The position numbers and the translations under genes are program-made. A stretch of DNA of 8,205 nucleotides from an uncultured bacterium. GTDB taxonomy: Bacteria; Bacteroidota; Bacteroidia; Chitinophagales; CAIOSU01. The notes under the pieces were generated by a model. It was not told where the DNA came from and did not search any database. It saw only the letters and a list, made by a program, of their open reading frames with translations. The stretch covers positions 1 to 8,205 of the forward strand of contig CAIOSU010000144.1 of the NCBI GenBank assembly GCA_903861055.1, given 5' to 3'. Positions 1 to 6,135 of the stretch are shown here, in pieces (position 1 is the stretch's first letter; each line of letters starts with the position of its first letter).

Positions 1-152
1 ACTATCAAATTGGTAACCGTAACGAGGCTTTGGTGAACTTAGAGCGTGCCTTGCTGCAAGACTTTGATAGCCACGACTTGATGTGGGAAATTACCCCATA
101 CATGGAGCACGACGATACCGTAGCTGCGCTGATTGAGCAATACCGTAAATAA
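1..152 (+). CDS. TPR-like protein, C-terminal fragment
   Basis: An open frame enters from the left edge (first complete codon at 3) and ends at TAA 150-152, giving the last 49 residues of a protein. The visible part starts YQIGNRNEALVNLERAL, which fits a tetratricopeptide helix pair (small residues at the turn, then an A-x-x-x-L/F-x-x-A/L pattern). An acidic helical tail follows and ends IEQYRK. TPR repeats act as protein-protein docking surfaces, so no specific function can be given. The reading frame has no stop and is followed at once by a good intrinsic terminator, which supports it being the real 3' end of a gene. The TPR call rests on one partial repeat and is an inference. Confidence 0.7.
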   Translation, partial: YQIGNRNEALVNLERALLQDFDSHDLMWEITPYMEHDDTVAALIEQYRK

Positions 153-201
153 TCTAGTCGTTAGTGACTAGTAACTAGCGAAAGATATAAGAATAATGGA
201 G

Positions 202-226
202 AGGCACTCGGAAGGGTGCCTTTTTT
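202..226 (+). terminator. Rho-independent terminator
   Basis: An 8-bp stem (AGGCACTC 202-209 with GGGTGCCT 214-221, one G-T pair) closes a GGAA tetraloop and runs straight into a six-T tract (221-226). It sits 50 bases after the stop codon of the upstream TPR-like gene and should end that transcript. A second, weaker 6-bp stem (CTAGTC 154-159 / GACTAG 166-171) lies just after the stop codon. Confidence 0.85.
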
Positions 227-238
227 GCGTCCCCCAAC

Positions 239-471
239 CGTCATTGCGAGGAGAGAAGTTGCGGAGCAACTGAACGACGAAGCAACCCCCTGCCACGGAG
301 CAAGATGATTAGAAACCGATACATCGCAACGTAATATGCATTTTACGTTAGTGCGAGTTTGTCAATTCACGGCAACGGTCAGGGGATTACTGCCATGGCA
401 GTGAGAATAGTTGCTTCAAGCCTAGCAAGCTTATTGGTTATAGTTCGTAATGACAGGCTTTCGCAATGACG
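239..471. repeat. Interspersed repeat with terminal inverted repeats (MITE/REP-like)
   Basis: This fills the gene-free stretch between the TPR-like gene and dedA (153-489). It begins CGTCATTGCG (239-248) and ends with the exact reverse complement CGCAATGACG (462-471). Further inward, GAAGCAAC (279-286) is mirrored by GTTGCTTC (410-417). The centre holds AACGTAA (328-334) / TTACGTT (343-349), with CGC/GCG extending it across a 3-base bulge. A perfect palindrome TGCCATGGCA lies at 391-400. The whole element could therefore fold into one long imperfect cruciform. The CGTCATTGCGAG...GAAGCAA wording resembles a family of short intergenic repeats common in Bacteroidota and other genomes; that likeness is from memory, not a search. 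No open frame of note lies inside. Confidence 0.7.
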
Positions 472-489
472 AAAAGACCATTGCTTTTA

Positions 490-1143
490 TTACTGTGCTT
501 TTGGCTTAAGGTATCTGCTCCTGAAATACTCGAGAAAGGGTGGAAGCACTGATAAAAAAATGATACCAAATACAACCAGCGTAAAGTTTTTCTTAACTGC
601 TGGCAGGTTGCCAAACAAATAGCCAATTATTAAAAAACCTGCAACCCATAAAAATGCCCCGATAACATTATAAGAAAAGAAGCGGCCATATTTCATAGAT
701 CCTACACCAGCCACAAATGGGGCAAACGTGCGTATGATAGGCATAAAGCGCGCAATAATAATAGTTTTGCCGCCATACTTTTCGTAAAAAGCCTCTGTTT
801 TCAGTAAGTAATCTTTCTTAAGAAAACGATAATCACGCTTAAAAACCTTAGGGCCCAAATAATTGCCGATGGAATAGTTAACTGCATCGCCCAAAACAGC
901 AGCTATTAACATTACTATAAACAATAGAAACAAATTCAAAGGGCTTCCATCAATAGCCGCTAATGCCCCGCATGCAAATAGTAATGAATCGCCAGGCAAA
1001 AATGGCATAACCACAAGCCCTGTTTCAATGAAAATAATCAGGAACAGAATGACATAAGTAAGTGTGCCATATGCCGCCACCCAATCATTAAGATGTACAT
1101 CTAAATGAAGGAAGAAGTCTAAAATTTCTTTTATAGATTCCAT
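490..1143 (-). CDS. dedA: DedA-family membrane protein
   Basis: A 217-residue integral inner-membrane protein of the DedA (SNARE-associated/VTT) superfamily. Members support envelope integrity and membrane-potential homeostasis; some family members flip undecaprenyl phosphate or phospholipids. The sequence shows the family signature: E40-T-G-L-V-V-x-P-F-L-P-G-D52-S-L-L-F near the first membrane segment, and F-M-P-x-x-R138-T-F-x-P-F-x-A-G-x-G-x-M with R132 and R138. E40, D52, R132 and R138 match the acidic and basic residues known to be needed in E. coli YqjA/YghB. N159 and the G-A-F-x-W segment (162-166) follow, with two hydrophobic helices to the C-terminus. Its length equals E. coli DedA (219). 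ATG at 1143-1141 is the natural start, as the family's short amphipathic N-terminus follows. It is divergent from aroE, alone in its transcription unit, and its stop lies 19 bases from the repeat element. The substrate cannot be told from sequence. Confidence 0.93.
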   Translation of the reverse strand: MESIKEILDFFLHLDVHLNDWVAAYGTLTYVILFLIIFIETGLVVMPFLPGDSLLFACGALAAIDGSPLNLFLLFIVMLIAAVLGDAVNYSIGNYLGPKVFKRDYRFLKKDYLLKTEAFYEKYGGKTIIIARFMPIIRTFAPFVAGVGSMKYGRFFSYNVIGAFLWVAGFLIIGYLFGNLPAVKKNFTLVVFGIIFLSVLPPFLEYFRSRYLKPKAQ

Positions 1144-1169
1144 GCGGACAAAACTAACACGAATAGTTG

Positions 1170-1177
1170 CAAACTTA
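1170..1177 (-). promoter_or_regulatory. Candidate -7 box for dedA
   Basis: Read on the minus strand this is TAAGTTTG, a full match to the Bacteroidota -7 consensus TAnnTTTG, 26 bases upstream of the dedA ATG. That would give a short leader. No TTG lies at the usual 17-23 base distance (the nearest is about 27 away), so this is a weak call. Confidence 0.3.
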
Positions 1178-1350
1178 TAGCGTCAATGATAATTATTGTA
1201 AAAGCAAGGCAAATACCATTGTTGCTCGTTCCAACCGAAAACAGTAGCTTTAGCTTACTATTGGTTATTTACTGGTTCTTTTTATGGAACATTCTTTGAT
1301 TGTTGTTGCGTGTCAAAATGTATTGAGTAACCCCCAAGAATGGTGAGAGC

Positions 1351-2082
1351 ATGAGGCAGTTTGGGTTGATTGGTTACCCTTTGGGGCATTCGTTTTCGAA
1401 AGGGTATTTTACCCGCAAGTTTGAGCTGGAGGGCATTGCCAATGCCGTTTATGAGAATTTTGAGCTAGAAAATATCCAATCGTTCCCGCAGTTGCTTCAA
1501 ACGAACCCCAACCTCAAGGGTTTAAATGTAACCATCCCCCACAAACAATCCATTATTCCTTTTTTGGATGATATTGATTTCTCGGCGTTGATGATACGGG
1601 CCGTAAACACCGTAAAGTTTACCAAGGGCAAAACCAAGGGCTACAACACCGATTACATTGGCTTCCGCGATTCAATAAAACCTTTACTTCAGCCCCAGCA
1701 TACCAAAGCACTAGTGCTAGGTACTGGTGGTTCATCCAAAGCAGTGGTGTTTGCTTTAACCCAAATGGGCATTGAGGTACAGCAGGTTTCAAGAGAGCCA
1801 AAGGATGCGGAAATAGGGTATGCGGCTATAAATGCGAAAGCAATACAAGCGCATTCCATTATTGTAAATACTACCCCATTGGGTATGTACCCTAATGTTG
1901 AGGCTGCCCCCGAAATACCTTACCAATACATCACCAGCCAGCATTTACTCTTCGATTTGGTGTATAACCCAGCTGAAACGCTATTCCTTCAAAAAGGAAA
2001 GGCACAGGGTGCCATCGCTAAAAACGGACAAGAAATGCTGGAACTGCAAGCTGAAGCCGCTTGGAAAATTTGGAACAGTTAA
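1351..2082 (+). CDS. aroE: Shikimate dehydrogenase (NADP+)
   Basis: Reduces 3-dehydroshikimate to shikimate with NADPH, the fourth step of the cytoplasmic shikimate pathway to chorismate and aromatic amino acids. The 243 residues show the full set of family motifs. The substrate-binding loop is G-Y-P-L-G-H-S14-F-S16. N59-V-T-I-P-H-K65 carries the catalytic lysine, and A-V-N86-T-V follows. Y-N-T-D101 holds the catalytic aspartate. The nucleotide-binding loop is G-T-G-G-S-S-K (124-130), followed by N-T-T-P-L-G-M (173-179), F-D202-L-V-Y-N-P, and the closing N-G-Q-E-M-L (225-230). It is somewhat shorter than E. coli AroE (272), mainly in the C-terminal domain, as in other compact forms. ATG 1351 is chosen because the motif block begins four residues later, and the only nearby upstream ATG (1340) runs into a stop at once. 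Its stop codon overlaps that of the convergent PorP/SprF-like gene. No other aro gene is in the window. Confidence 0.96.
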   Translation: MRQFGLIGYPLGHSFSKGYFTRKFELEGIANAVYENFELENIQSFPQLLQTNPNLKGLNVTIPHKQSIIPFLDDIDFSALMIRAVNTVKFTKGKTKGYNTDYIGFRDSIKPLLQPQHTKALVLGTGGSSKAVVFALTQMGIEVQQVSREPKDAEIGYAAINAKAIQAHSIIVNTTPLGMYPNVEAAPEIPYQYITSQHLLFDLVYNPAETLFLQKGKAQGAIAKNGQEMLELQAEAAWKIWNS

Positions 2083-3050
2083 TCAACCTTTTTCGAATTG
2101 CGCTTTTGCTCCTTCGGCGCCAATTGCACCGTAAGGCTTACCTCAAAGTTGTGGTAGCGCAAAAAGGCATCTTGCTGGTTACTGATGCAGTTGTACGTTC
2201 CTTGAAAACGGAACTTCTTCTTTAATTGAAATCCAGCCGTTGGGCTAAGAACTTGGTTGGCCGAGTAGCCAAAGCCCGCAAATAGAGCCTTGTCATAGTC
2301 GGCCATAAAACCTACTAAAAACTGTGCTTTCTCGCCAAAACTAGTGGCATTGCTATTGGTGCTTGCCGATGCAAAATAGAGGTAGGGTTCTAAATGCAGC
2401 TTTTCTATCAGCTCAATGTCATACGACAAGTAGGCATTCATTACCGGACTGTAGTTGCCAATAAAATTGCCTCCAATACCATTGATACGAAAGTTGCCCA
2501 AATGCGTAATGGATATGCCCGAATTCAGCTTTTTGTATTGGTACCAAGCGCCTAGGCTAAAATCAAGGTGGTTGCTGCTGGCGCGGCCTGTTATGATGGG
2601 GTCGTTGCCGCTTATGGTGCCTTGCGTGTTGGCAAAAAACCTACGGTACGCAATACTAGCACCAAACTGCAAGCGGTGGTCATCGTTTATCTGCCAGCGG
2701 TAAGCATAGTTGCCGCCAGCGCTTAATGTATAATACGTGCCAGCAACATTGGGTGCATTAAATACCACATAGGCCCCCCAAGCGCCTTTTATAGTTGAGC
2801 AGGGCCTATCAAATGACCCGTAGCCCACATTTAAAGGATTAATAGCACTGGCCGTGCCTGTGACTTTAAATAGCCCCGTCATGCTATGCAAGTGCAAATT
2901 CAGCTTGTTGGTGCTGCCAGCATAGGCCGGGTTGTATAGTAGTTGGTTTTGGGTATGCTGGGTAAGGTAGTAATAAAATGGGTATGTGCCGGCTTGGGCG
3001 GTAAAGGCAGCAAGGGTTATAAACAGCAGGACAATTAACTGACGCACCAT
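2079..3050 (-). CDS. PorP/SprF-family type IX secretion-associated outer-membrane protein
   Basis: The family is found in Bacteroidota, where members are outer-membrane beta-barrels tied to the type IX secretion system, to gliding, or to anchoring of secreted adhesins. From ATG 3050 the product has 323 residues. A signal peptide (MVRQ, hydrophobic run, then A-Q-A cleavage near residue 20) precedes the family hallmark Q-N-Q-L-L-Y-N-P-A-Y-A-G-S about 15 residues later. The rest alternates short polar and aromatic beta-strands, as in G-A-W-G-A-Y-V-V-F-N. The last strand is H-N-F-E-V-S-L-T-V-Q-L, after which a basic tail (A-P-K-E-Q-K-R-N-S-K-K-V-D) extends beyond the barrel. A TTG two codons upstream (3056) is possible, but the ATG is preferred. 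TTG is also part of a TATATTTG string (3054-3061) that resembles a -7 box. The gene lies 80 bases downstream of the antiporter gene on the same strand. No gld, por or large adhesin gene is adjacent, so its partner is unknown. Confidence 0.85.
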   Translation of the reverse strand: MVRQLIVLLFITLAAFTAQAGTYPFYYYLTQHTQNQLLYNPAYAGSTNKLNLHLHSMTGLFKVTGTASAINPLNVGYGSFDRPCSTIKGAWGAYVVFNAPNVAGTYYTLSAGGNYAYRWQINDDHRLQFGASIAYRRFFANTQGTISGNDPIITGRASSNHLDFSLGAWYQYKKLNSGISITHLGNFRINGIGGNFIGNYSPVMNAYLSYDIELIEKLHLEPYLYFASASTNSNATSFGEKAQFLVGFMADYDKALFAGFGYSANQVLSPTAGFQLKKKFRFQGTYNCISNQQDAFLRYHNFEVSLTVQLAPKEQKRNSKKVD

Positions 3051-3130
3051 AATCAAATATAATGCTAGCCTGTTACAATATACTTACCTTGCCACTAATT
3101 ATTGAGAAGTAAAAAATCATTGTCAAACCA

Positions 3131-5314
3131 TTAAGCCACTTGGCTGGCGGTGCCCAATACTTCTGCCGATTGGAACTCCTTAGTGCCCTTTTGCAGCACC
3201 AATACAGAGGGCAGCGATTCAATATCTACGGTTTCTTGATGGAAGATTTCTTGCCAACGAGGAGCGGTAAGCAGCAAGAGCTGGAACTTGTTTAAAAACT
3301 TGGCTTCCAAACCTTGCCCAGTTATTTTTGCAAAGTTATAACCTTGGTTGGCTATTTCACGCTCCGCATCTTGTTGTCCTGTATCCAATAAAAGCACTGT
3401 TACCGCACCGCCCAGTGATTGTGCCAGCAGATGGGCATACCGCAACAGGGGCAAATCGTTGTGGTCGTAGTAGCCTATTACGATGCGGTTGGGCGAAACC
3501 AAGTGATGATCGCTTAATAAAAGCACGTCGCAATCTACCTGGCCTAATACCTTCCGTATTTTAAGTCCCATAGGCTGCGCCCTGAACATGGTTTCGGCCC
3601 CGCCCATTAGCAATAACGAAGGCTGCAGGCGATGGTGTTGTTCCATTATTTCTTGGTCAATATCTTCATTGGCTCGGTATAAGGTGCTCACAGGCAAGTG
3701 CAGCTTTGCCGATTCTTGGAGGATATCGGCAAAACTCTCTTTTTCAAAAATGTGGGCATCGGCAGGAGAGATATCACTAATAGGGGAAACGTGCAGCGCC
3801 GAAACATGGGCGCCTGTTTTTCCTGCTAAAGCATGGGCAAACCACAAAAGCTTTGCGCCCATGCCTGGCCTGCCAAAAGATATCATAATGTTTTGCCCCA
3901 CGGCTGGTTTAGCTGCACGGGATTCTTCGCCCAAGGTAAAGCGATTAACAAGGCTTAAAGCTGGGCCAGTCATAAAGGTGGTAAACAATGCCATAAACAC
4001 CATCATAGTGAATATTTGCGGTCCGAGGATGCCCAAATCGTACCCGATGTTGAGCACTACCAGCTCCATTAAACCCCTCGTGTTCATTAACACACCTATA
4101 CTGAGGGAGTTGTGCCAGCTTTGCCCCAAAAAGCGAGCGGCCAGCGCACTACCGCCCAACTTGCCCGCCACTGCAACGGCTGTTACTCCTAGACAGGTAA
4201 TCCAAAGACCAGTGGTGTTAAGCATTCCTATTTCGGTGCGCAGGCCGGTAAACACAAAAAACAGCGGCAGCAGCAACACCAAGGCCACATCTTCTATCTT
4301 ATCGGTTATTACCTTTTTAAAGCTAAAACTATCGGGCATGATTACGCCTGCTAAAAAAGCCCCGAAGAGGGCGTGGATGCCCACAATTTCTGAAACGTAT
4401 GCCGAGCCCAGCAGGGTGAGGAAGATGATGGCAACTACCGGTTTATTAACGGTTTCTTTGCTTTCGCGGCCACTGGCTATACGCGCTAAAAGAGGCTTAA
4501 TCACCCAAAACATAAATACTATAAAAGCCACCGATAGCCCTATGGTAACCACTGCAGGGGCCATGCCGCCAGCTTTTACCAAAGCTATTACGCCTGCCAG
4601 CAGGCACCAAGCCGTTACATCGTCGGCGGCGGCACAGGTAAGCGCAAGGTTGCCCAACGGTGTGCGTGTAAGCCCTCGCTCTTGCACGATGCGCGCCAGC
4701 ACAGGAAAAGCCGTAATACTCATGCTAATGCCCATAAACAGTGCAAATGCTACAAAAGAAATACCTGGTACAGCAAAATTTTCATAGAGTAAATATGACA
4801 CTGCTACACCAAGCGCAAAGGGTACCACTATACTGGCATGGCTAATAATTATGGCTTCTTGGGCCTTGTTGCGGATGGATTTAGTATCTAGCTCCATACC
4901 GATGACGAACATAAATAGCAAGAGCCCTATTTGGCTAAGAAACTGTAGATTGCCCAATGAGTTGGCTGGAAACAAAAAAGCCATAGCTTCGGGCCATACC
5001 CAGCCTAGCAACGATGGTCCCAAGGCAATACCTGCAACTATTTCGCCGATTACGGCGGGCTGGCCAATTTTGCGGAACAGGGTACCCAGCAATCTGGCCG
5101 CCAATATAATGGTGATGATTTGCAGTAAAAGTATGGCTAACGGATGGTGAAACTGGTCAGCTAGGTTGTTCCAAACACTCTCAAATATATTGGTATTTAA
5201 GGGGGCTGATGGCTGTATTGGGGACGCTGTTTGCGGCCCGTTGGATAGCATGAGCCATATAATGAGGCCAATAGCCCCCACTAAAATGGCGTAAAACCAT
5301 CCGGTCTTTTTCAT
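3131..5314 (-). CDS. CPA2-family cation:proton antiporter with C-terminal USP-like domains
   Basis: A 727-residue inner-membrane monovalent cation/H+ exchanger of the KefB/CHX type, exchanging Na+ or K+ for protons in pH and salt homeostasis. An extra hydrophobic helix (about 7-24) and a Pro/Ser/Thr-rich linker come first. The transport domain follows at about 58-460. It contains I-G-Q-P-A-V-I-G-E-I-V-A-G-I-x-L-G-P (83-100), F-x-I-G-M-E-L-D (136-143), the central C-A-A-A-D231-D232-V-T-A-W with the ion-carrying aspartate pair, H-A-L-F-G-A-F-L-A-G (314-323), F-F-V-F-T-G-L-R (352-359) and N-T-R-G-L-M-E-L (411-418). Residues 473-710 look like two tandem USP-like alpha/beta segments (first with I-M-I-S-F-G-R-P and A-L-H-V-S-P, second with I-V-I-G-Y-Y-D), as in plant CHX proteins; these are probably regulatory. 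ATG 5314 is supported by a TATCTTTG box just upstream. Cation preference cannot be told from the sequence. Confidence 0.92.
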   Translation of the reverse strand: MKKTGWFYAILVGAIGLIIWLMLSNGPQTASPIQPSAPLNTNIFESVWNNLADQFHHPLAILLLQIITIILAARLLGTLFRKIGQPAVIGEIVAGIALGPSLLGWVWPEAMAFLFPANSLGNLQFLSQIGLLLFMFVIGMELDTKSIRNKAQEAIIISHASIVVPFALGVAVSYLLYENFAVPGISFVAFALFMGISMSITAFPVLARIVQERGLTRTPLGNLALTCAAADDVTAWCLLAGVIALVKAGGMAPAVVTIGLSVAFIVFMFWVIKPLLARIASGRESKETVNKPVVAIIFLTLLGSAYVSEIVGIHALFGAFLAGVIMPDSFSFKKVITDKIEDVALVLLLPLFFVFTGLRTEIGMLNTTGLWITCLGVTAVAVAGKLGGSALAARFLGQSWHNSLSIGVLMNTRGLMELVVLNIGYDLGILGPQIFTMMVFMALFTTFMTGPALSLVNRFTLGEESRAAKPAVGQNIMISFGRPGMGAKLLWFAHALAGKTGAHVSALHVSPISDISPADAHIFEKESFADILQESAKLHLPVSTLYRANEDIDQEIMEQHHRLQPSLLLMGGAETMFRAQPMGLKIRKVLGQVDCDVLLLSDHHLVSPNRIVIGYYDHNDLPLLRYAHLLAQSLGGAVTVLLLDTGQQDAEREIANQGYNFAKITGQGLEAKFLNKFQLLLLTAPRWQEIFHQETVDIESLPSVLVLQKGTKEFQSAEVLGTASQVA

Positions 5315-5341
5315 GCTGGTTGTTTGGTTATTCGGTCAGCA

Positions 5342-5349
5342 CAAAGATA
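5342..5349 (-). promoter_or_regulatory. Candidate -7 box for the antiporter gene
   Basis: On the minus strand this reads TATCTTTG, a perfect TAnnTTTG match, 28 bases before the antiporter ATG. It would give a leader of about 22 bases. No TTG -33 element is found at normal spacing (5367-5375), so only the -7 half is supported. Confidence 0.45.
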
Positions 5350-5428
5350 GCGATTGTACTTGGGTTTTTAAAGTTGAGAGGTGGCTGCTGTTTGGCTATA
5401 GCTTAGAGCGCATTGCATTAATGGCTGT

Positions 5429-5487
5429 ATTTACTTCAACCGTTCCTTAACATCTAACCTATAACGTCTCTCAGTGTCTTGTTTAAT
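5429..5487 (-). pseudogene. Second, diverged copy of the hutU 3' end
   Basis: This stretch matches the end of the intact hutU gene (6134-6192) at 49 of 59 positions by hand count. The first 35 positions (5429-5463) differ once. A 10-base patch is mostly different, and 9 more bases (5474-5482) are then identical. In frame on the minus strand it encodes QDTERRYRLDVKERLK followed by TAA (5431-5433); the gene's own end reads QDTARKYRLDIKERLK and stop. The differences are mild at protein level (A/E, K/R, I/V), suggesting both copies once evolved as working urocanase ends. A TGGCT shared just after each stop (5422-5426 and 6124-6128) extends the likeness slightly. Upstream of I (5485-5487) the match stops. 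It is a relic, not a gene: no start and no further urocanase sequence are present. Confidence 0.8.
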
Positions 5488-5498
5488 GAAATGACGCG

Positions 5499-5572
5499 CC
5501 GGATAAAATTGTTATTTTAAATGCATAGGTAAGTCCCTATTGCCATGCATTATCCTCACAATTCTTATCCGG
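5499..5572. repeat. Imperfect inverted repeat over the 3' end of the toxin gene
   Basis: CCGGATAAAATTGT (5499-5512) is the reverse complement of ACAATTCTTATCCGG (5558-5572), apart from one extra base. Inside, AATGCAT (5520-5526) pairs with ATGCATT (5545-5551), or alternatively ATAGG (5525-5529) with CCTAT (5536-5540). The right arm lies within the readthrough part of the parE frame and the left arm just beyond its stop. The structure could end the parDE transcript, though no strong T-tract follows. Confidence 0.55.
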
Positions 5573-5817
5573 TCTACCAGAATTCTATAAAATATAACGT
5601 GTTAACCCTTGGGAAAGCTCCTTAAATCAACTTTTATTTCATTGCGCTCTTTGCCTATTTTAGGATTGATTGATAATTGATAAAAAGTTTCTAGAAGTTC
5701 GGTAAGATATTTTTCCGCTTGATCAAATCCAAACTCAAGATGCGTATAGTCTAAAATTTCCTCCAAATCCATATCAGCTTCCGCTGATAGTTCATAAACT
5801 CGTTTTGAACTCATCAT
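5512..5817 (-). pseudogene. parE: ParE-family toxin gene interrupted by an in-frame stop
   Basis: ParE/RelE-superfamily toxins of the ParDE type poison DNA gyrase and are about 95-100 residues long. The frame starts MMSSKRVYELSAEADMDL, with the family's E-A-x-x-D-L-E-E-I-L-D-Y-T helix, the later L-x-x-x-P-x-I-G-K block and R-S-F-P-K-G, then stops after 71 residues at TAA (5602-5604). Translating past it in the same frame gives HVIFYRIL, then RIVRIMHG, RDLPMHLK and a second TAA (5512-5514). That is a typical ParE C-terminus, for a total of 101 codons. The reading frame is otherwise intact, so one nonsense codon at position 72, where the family usually has a polar residue, separates the two parts. 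The missing strands and tail belong to the core fold, so the 71-residue product is probably inactive. It starts 5 bases after the antitoxin stop (ATG at 5817, or the next codon, 5814), as in a normal two-gene operon. Confidence 0.85.
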
Positions 5818-5822
5818 GGAAG

Positions 5823-6050
5823 CTAAGACTTAGGGCGCTTTGCGTTTATTATATCTTCAACAGTTCGTGTGCTAGTAGCTCCAGCCCAGCCTTTTTCAAT
5901 TTCAGCCTTTAAATCTTCAATTATTTTATGGCGATATACCTCGTGAAGCCTTAATGCATCGCGCACCACTTCACTGGCATTCTGGAAGTCTCCATTTTGA
6001 ACTTGCTCTGCAATGTATTTGGCTTGCTTTTCCGTGAAACTTATGTTCAT
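5823..6050 (-). CDS. parD: ParD-family antitoxin
   Basis: A 75-residue type II antitoxin of the ParD/CopG ribbon-helix-helix type. The N-terminal strand MNISFTEKQ and the helix pair Y-I-A-E-Q-V-Q-N-G-D-F-Q-N-A-S-E-V-V-R-D-A-L-R-L form the DNA-binding dimer domain (about 1-37). N-A-S-E-V-V-R-x-A-L-R is the family's most typical block. The C-terminal half (A-E-I-E-K-G-W-A-G and on to K-R-P-K-S) is the usual toxin-wrapping tail. Members bind and neutralise ParE and repress their own operon. The gene is complete and of normal length, and precedes the toxin in the standard order with a 5-base gap. It is still intact although the toxin has a premature stop, so it may survive as a stand-alone regulator or as an anti-toxin against related systems (inference). 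The cassette is visibly AT-richer than hutU: one 60-base line inside parE has 18 G+C against 28 in a hutU line. Confidence 0.92.
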   Translation of the reverse strand: MNISFTEKQAKYIAEQVQNGDFQNASEVVRDALRLHEVYRHKIIEDLKAEIEKGWAGATSTRTVEDIINAKRPKS

Positions 6051-6070
6051 AGTTAGAACTTTGTTTTAAT

Positions 6071-6102
6071 TAAAGATACACCTATGTCCATAAATAGCCA
6101 AA
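6071..6102 (-). promoter_or_regulatory. Candidate parDE promoter
   Basis: On the minus strand, TTTG (6102-6099), a 20-base spacer and TATCTTTA (6078-6071) match the Bacteroidota -33/-7 pattern with one mismatch at the last base. Transcription would begin about 15 bases before the parD ATG. The -33 box lies inside the inverted repeat at 6094-6130. Confidence 0.5.
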
Positions 6103-6130
6103 TTGGACATTTTGTTCCAATGGTGGCTAT
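6094..6130 (-). terminator. Stem-loop after hutU; terminator or parD operator
   Basis: ATAGCCA (6094-6100) pairs with TGGCTAT (6124-6130), and ATTGGA (6102-6107) pairs with TCCAAT (6116-6121), across a 1x2 internal loop and an 8-base loop. It lies 5 bases past the hutU stop, so it may end the hutU transcript, but the following T-run is short (TATTTATGG). It also covers the -33 box of the parD promoter, so an operator role for a dimeric ribbon-helix-helix repressor is equally possible. Confidence 0.45.
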
Positions 6131-6135
6131 TAAAT

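Noticed and set aside
154..180. Short palindromic run (CTAGTC...GACTAG, then another CTAG) after the left TPR gene, considered as an attachment site
   Set aside because: Only 6-bp arms, no second copy in the window, and a far better terminator stem follows; it is more likely chance or part of the 3' untranslated region.
438..626. Small minus-strand frame at the dedA 3' end
   Set aside because: It overlaps dedA out of frame and extends into the intergenic repeat; no domain or leader is visible.
1144..1350. Divergent dedA-aroE intergenic region, searched for an RNA gene, riboswitch or aroE promoter
   Set aside because: No tRNA-like fold or strong stem found, and no TAnnTTTG match on the plus strand; only the weak dedA box could be supported.
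3056..3056. TTG as start of the PorP/SprF gene
   Set aside because: It adds only two residues before a good ATG and signal peptide, and forms part of a TATATTTG string.
3588..4787. Long plus-strand open frame of 399 codons opposite the antiporter gene
   Set aside because: It is antisense to a protein with clear CPA2 motifs, its translation is rich in Ser/Pro/Lys without any recognisable domain, and it shows the typical composition of a shadow frame.
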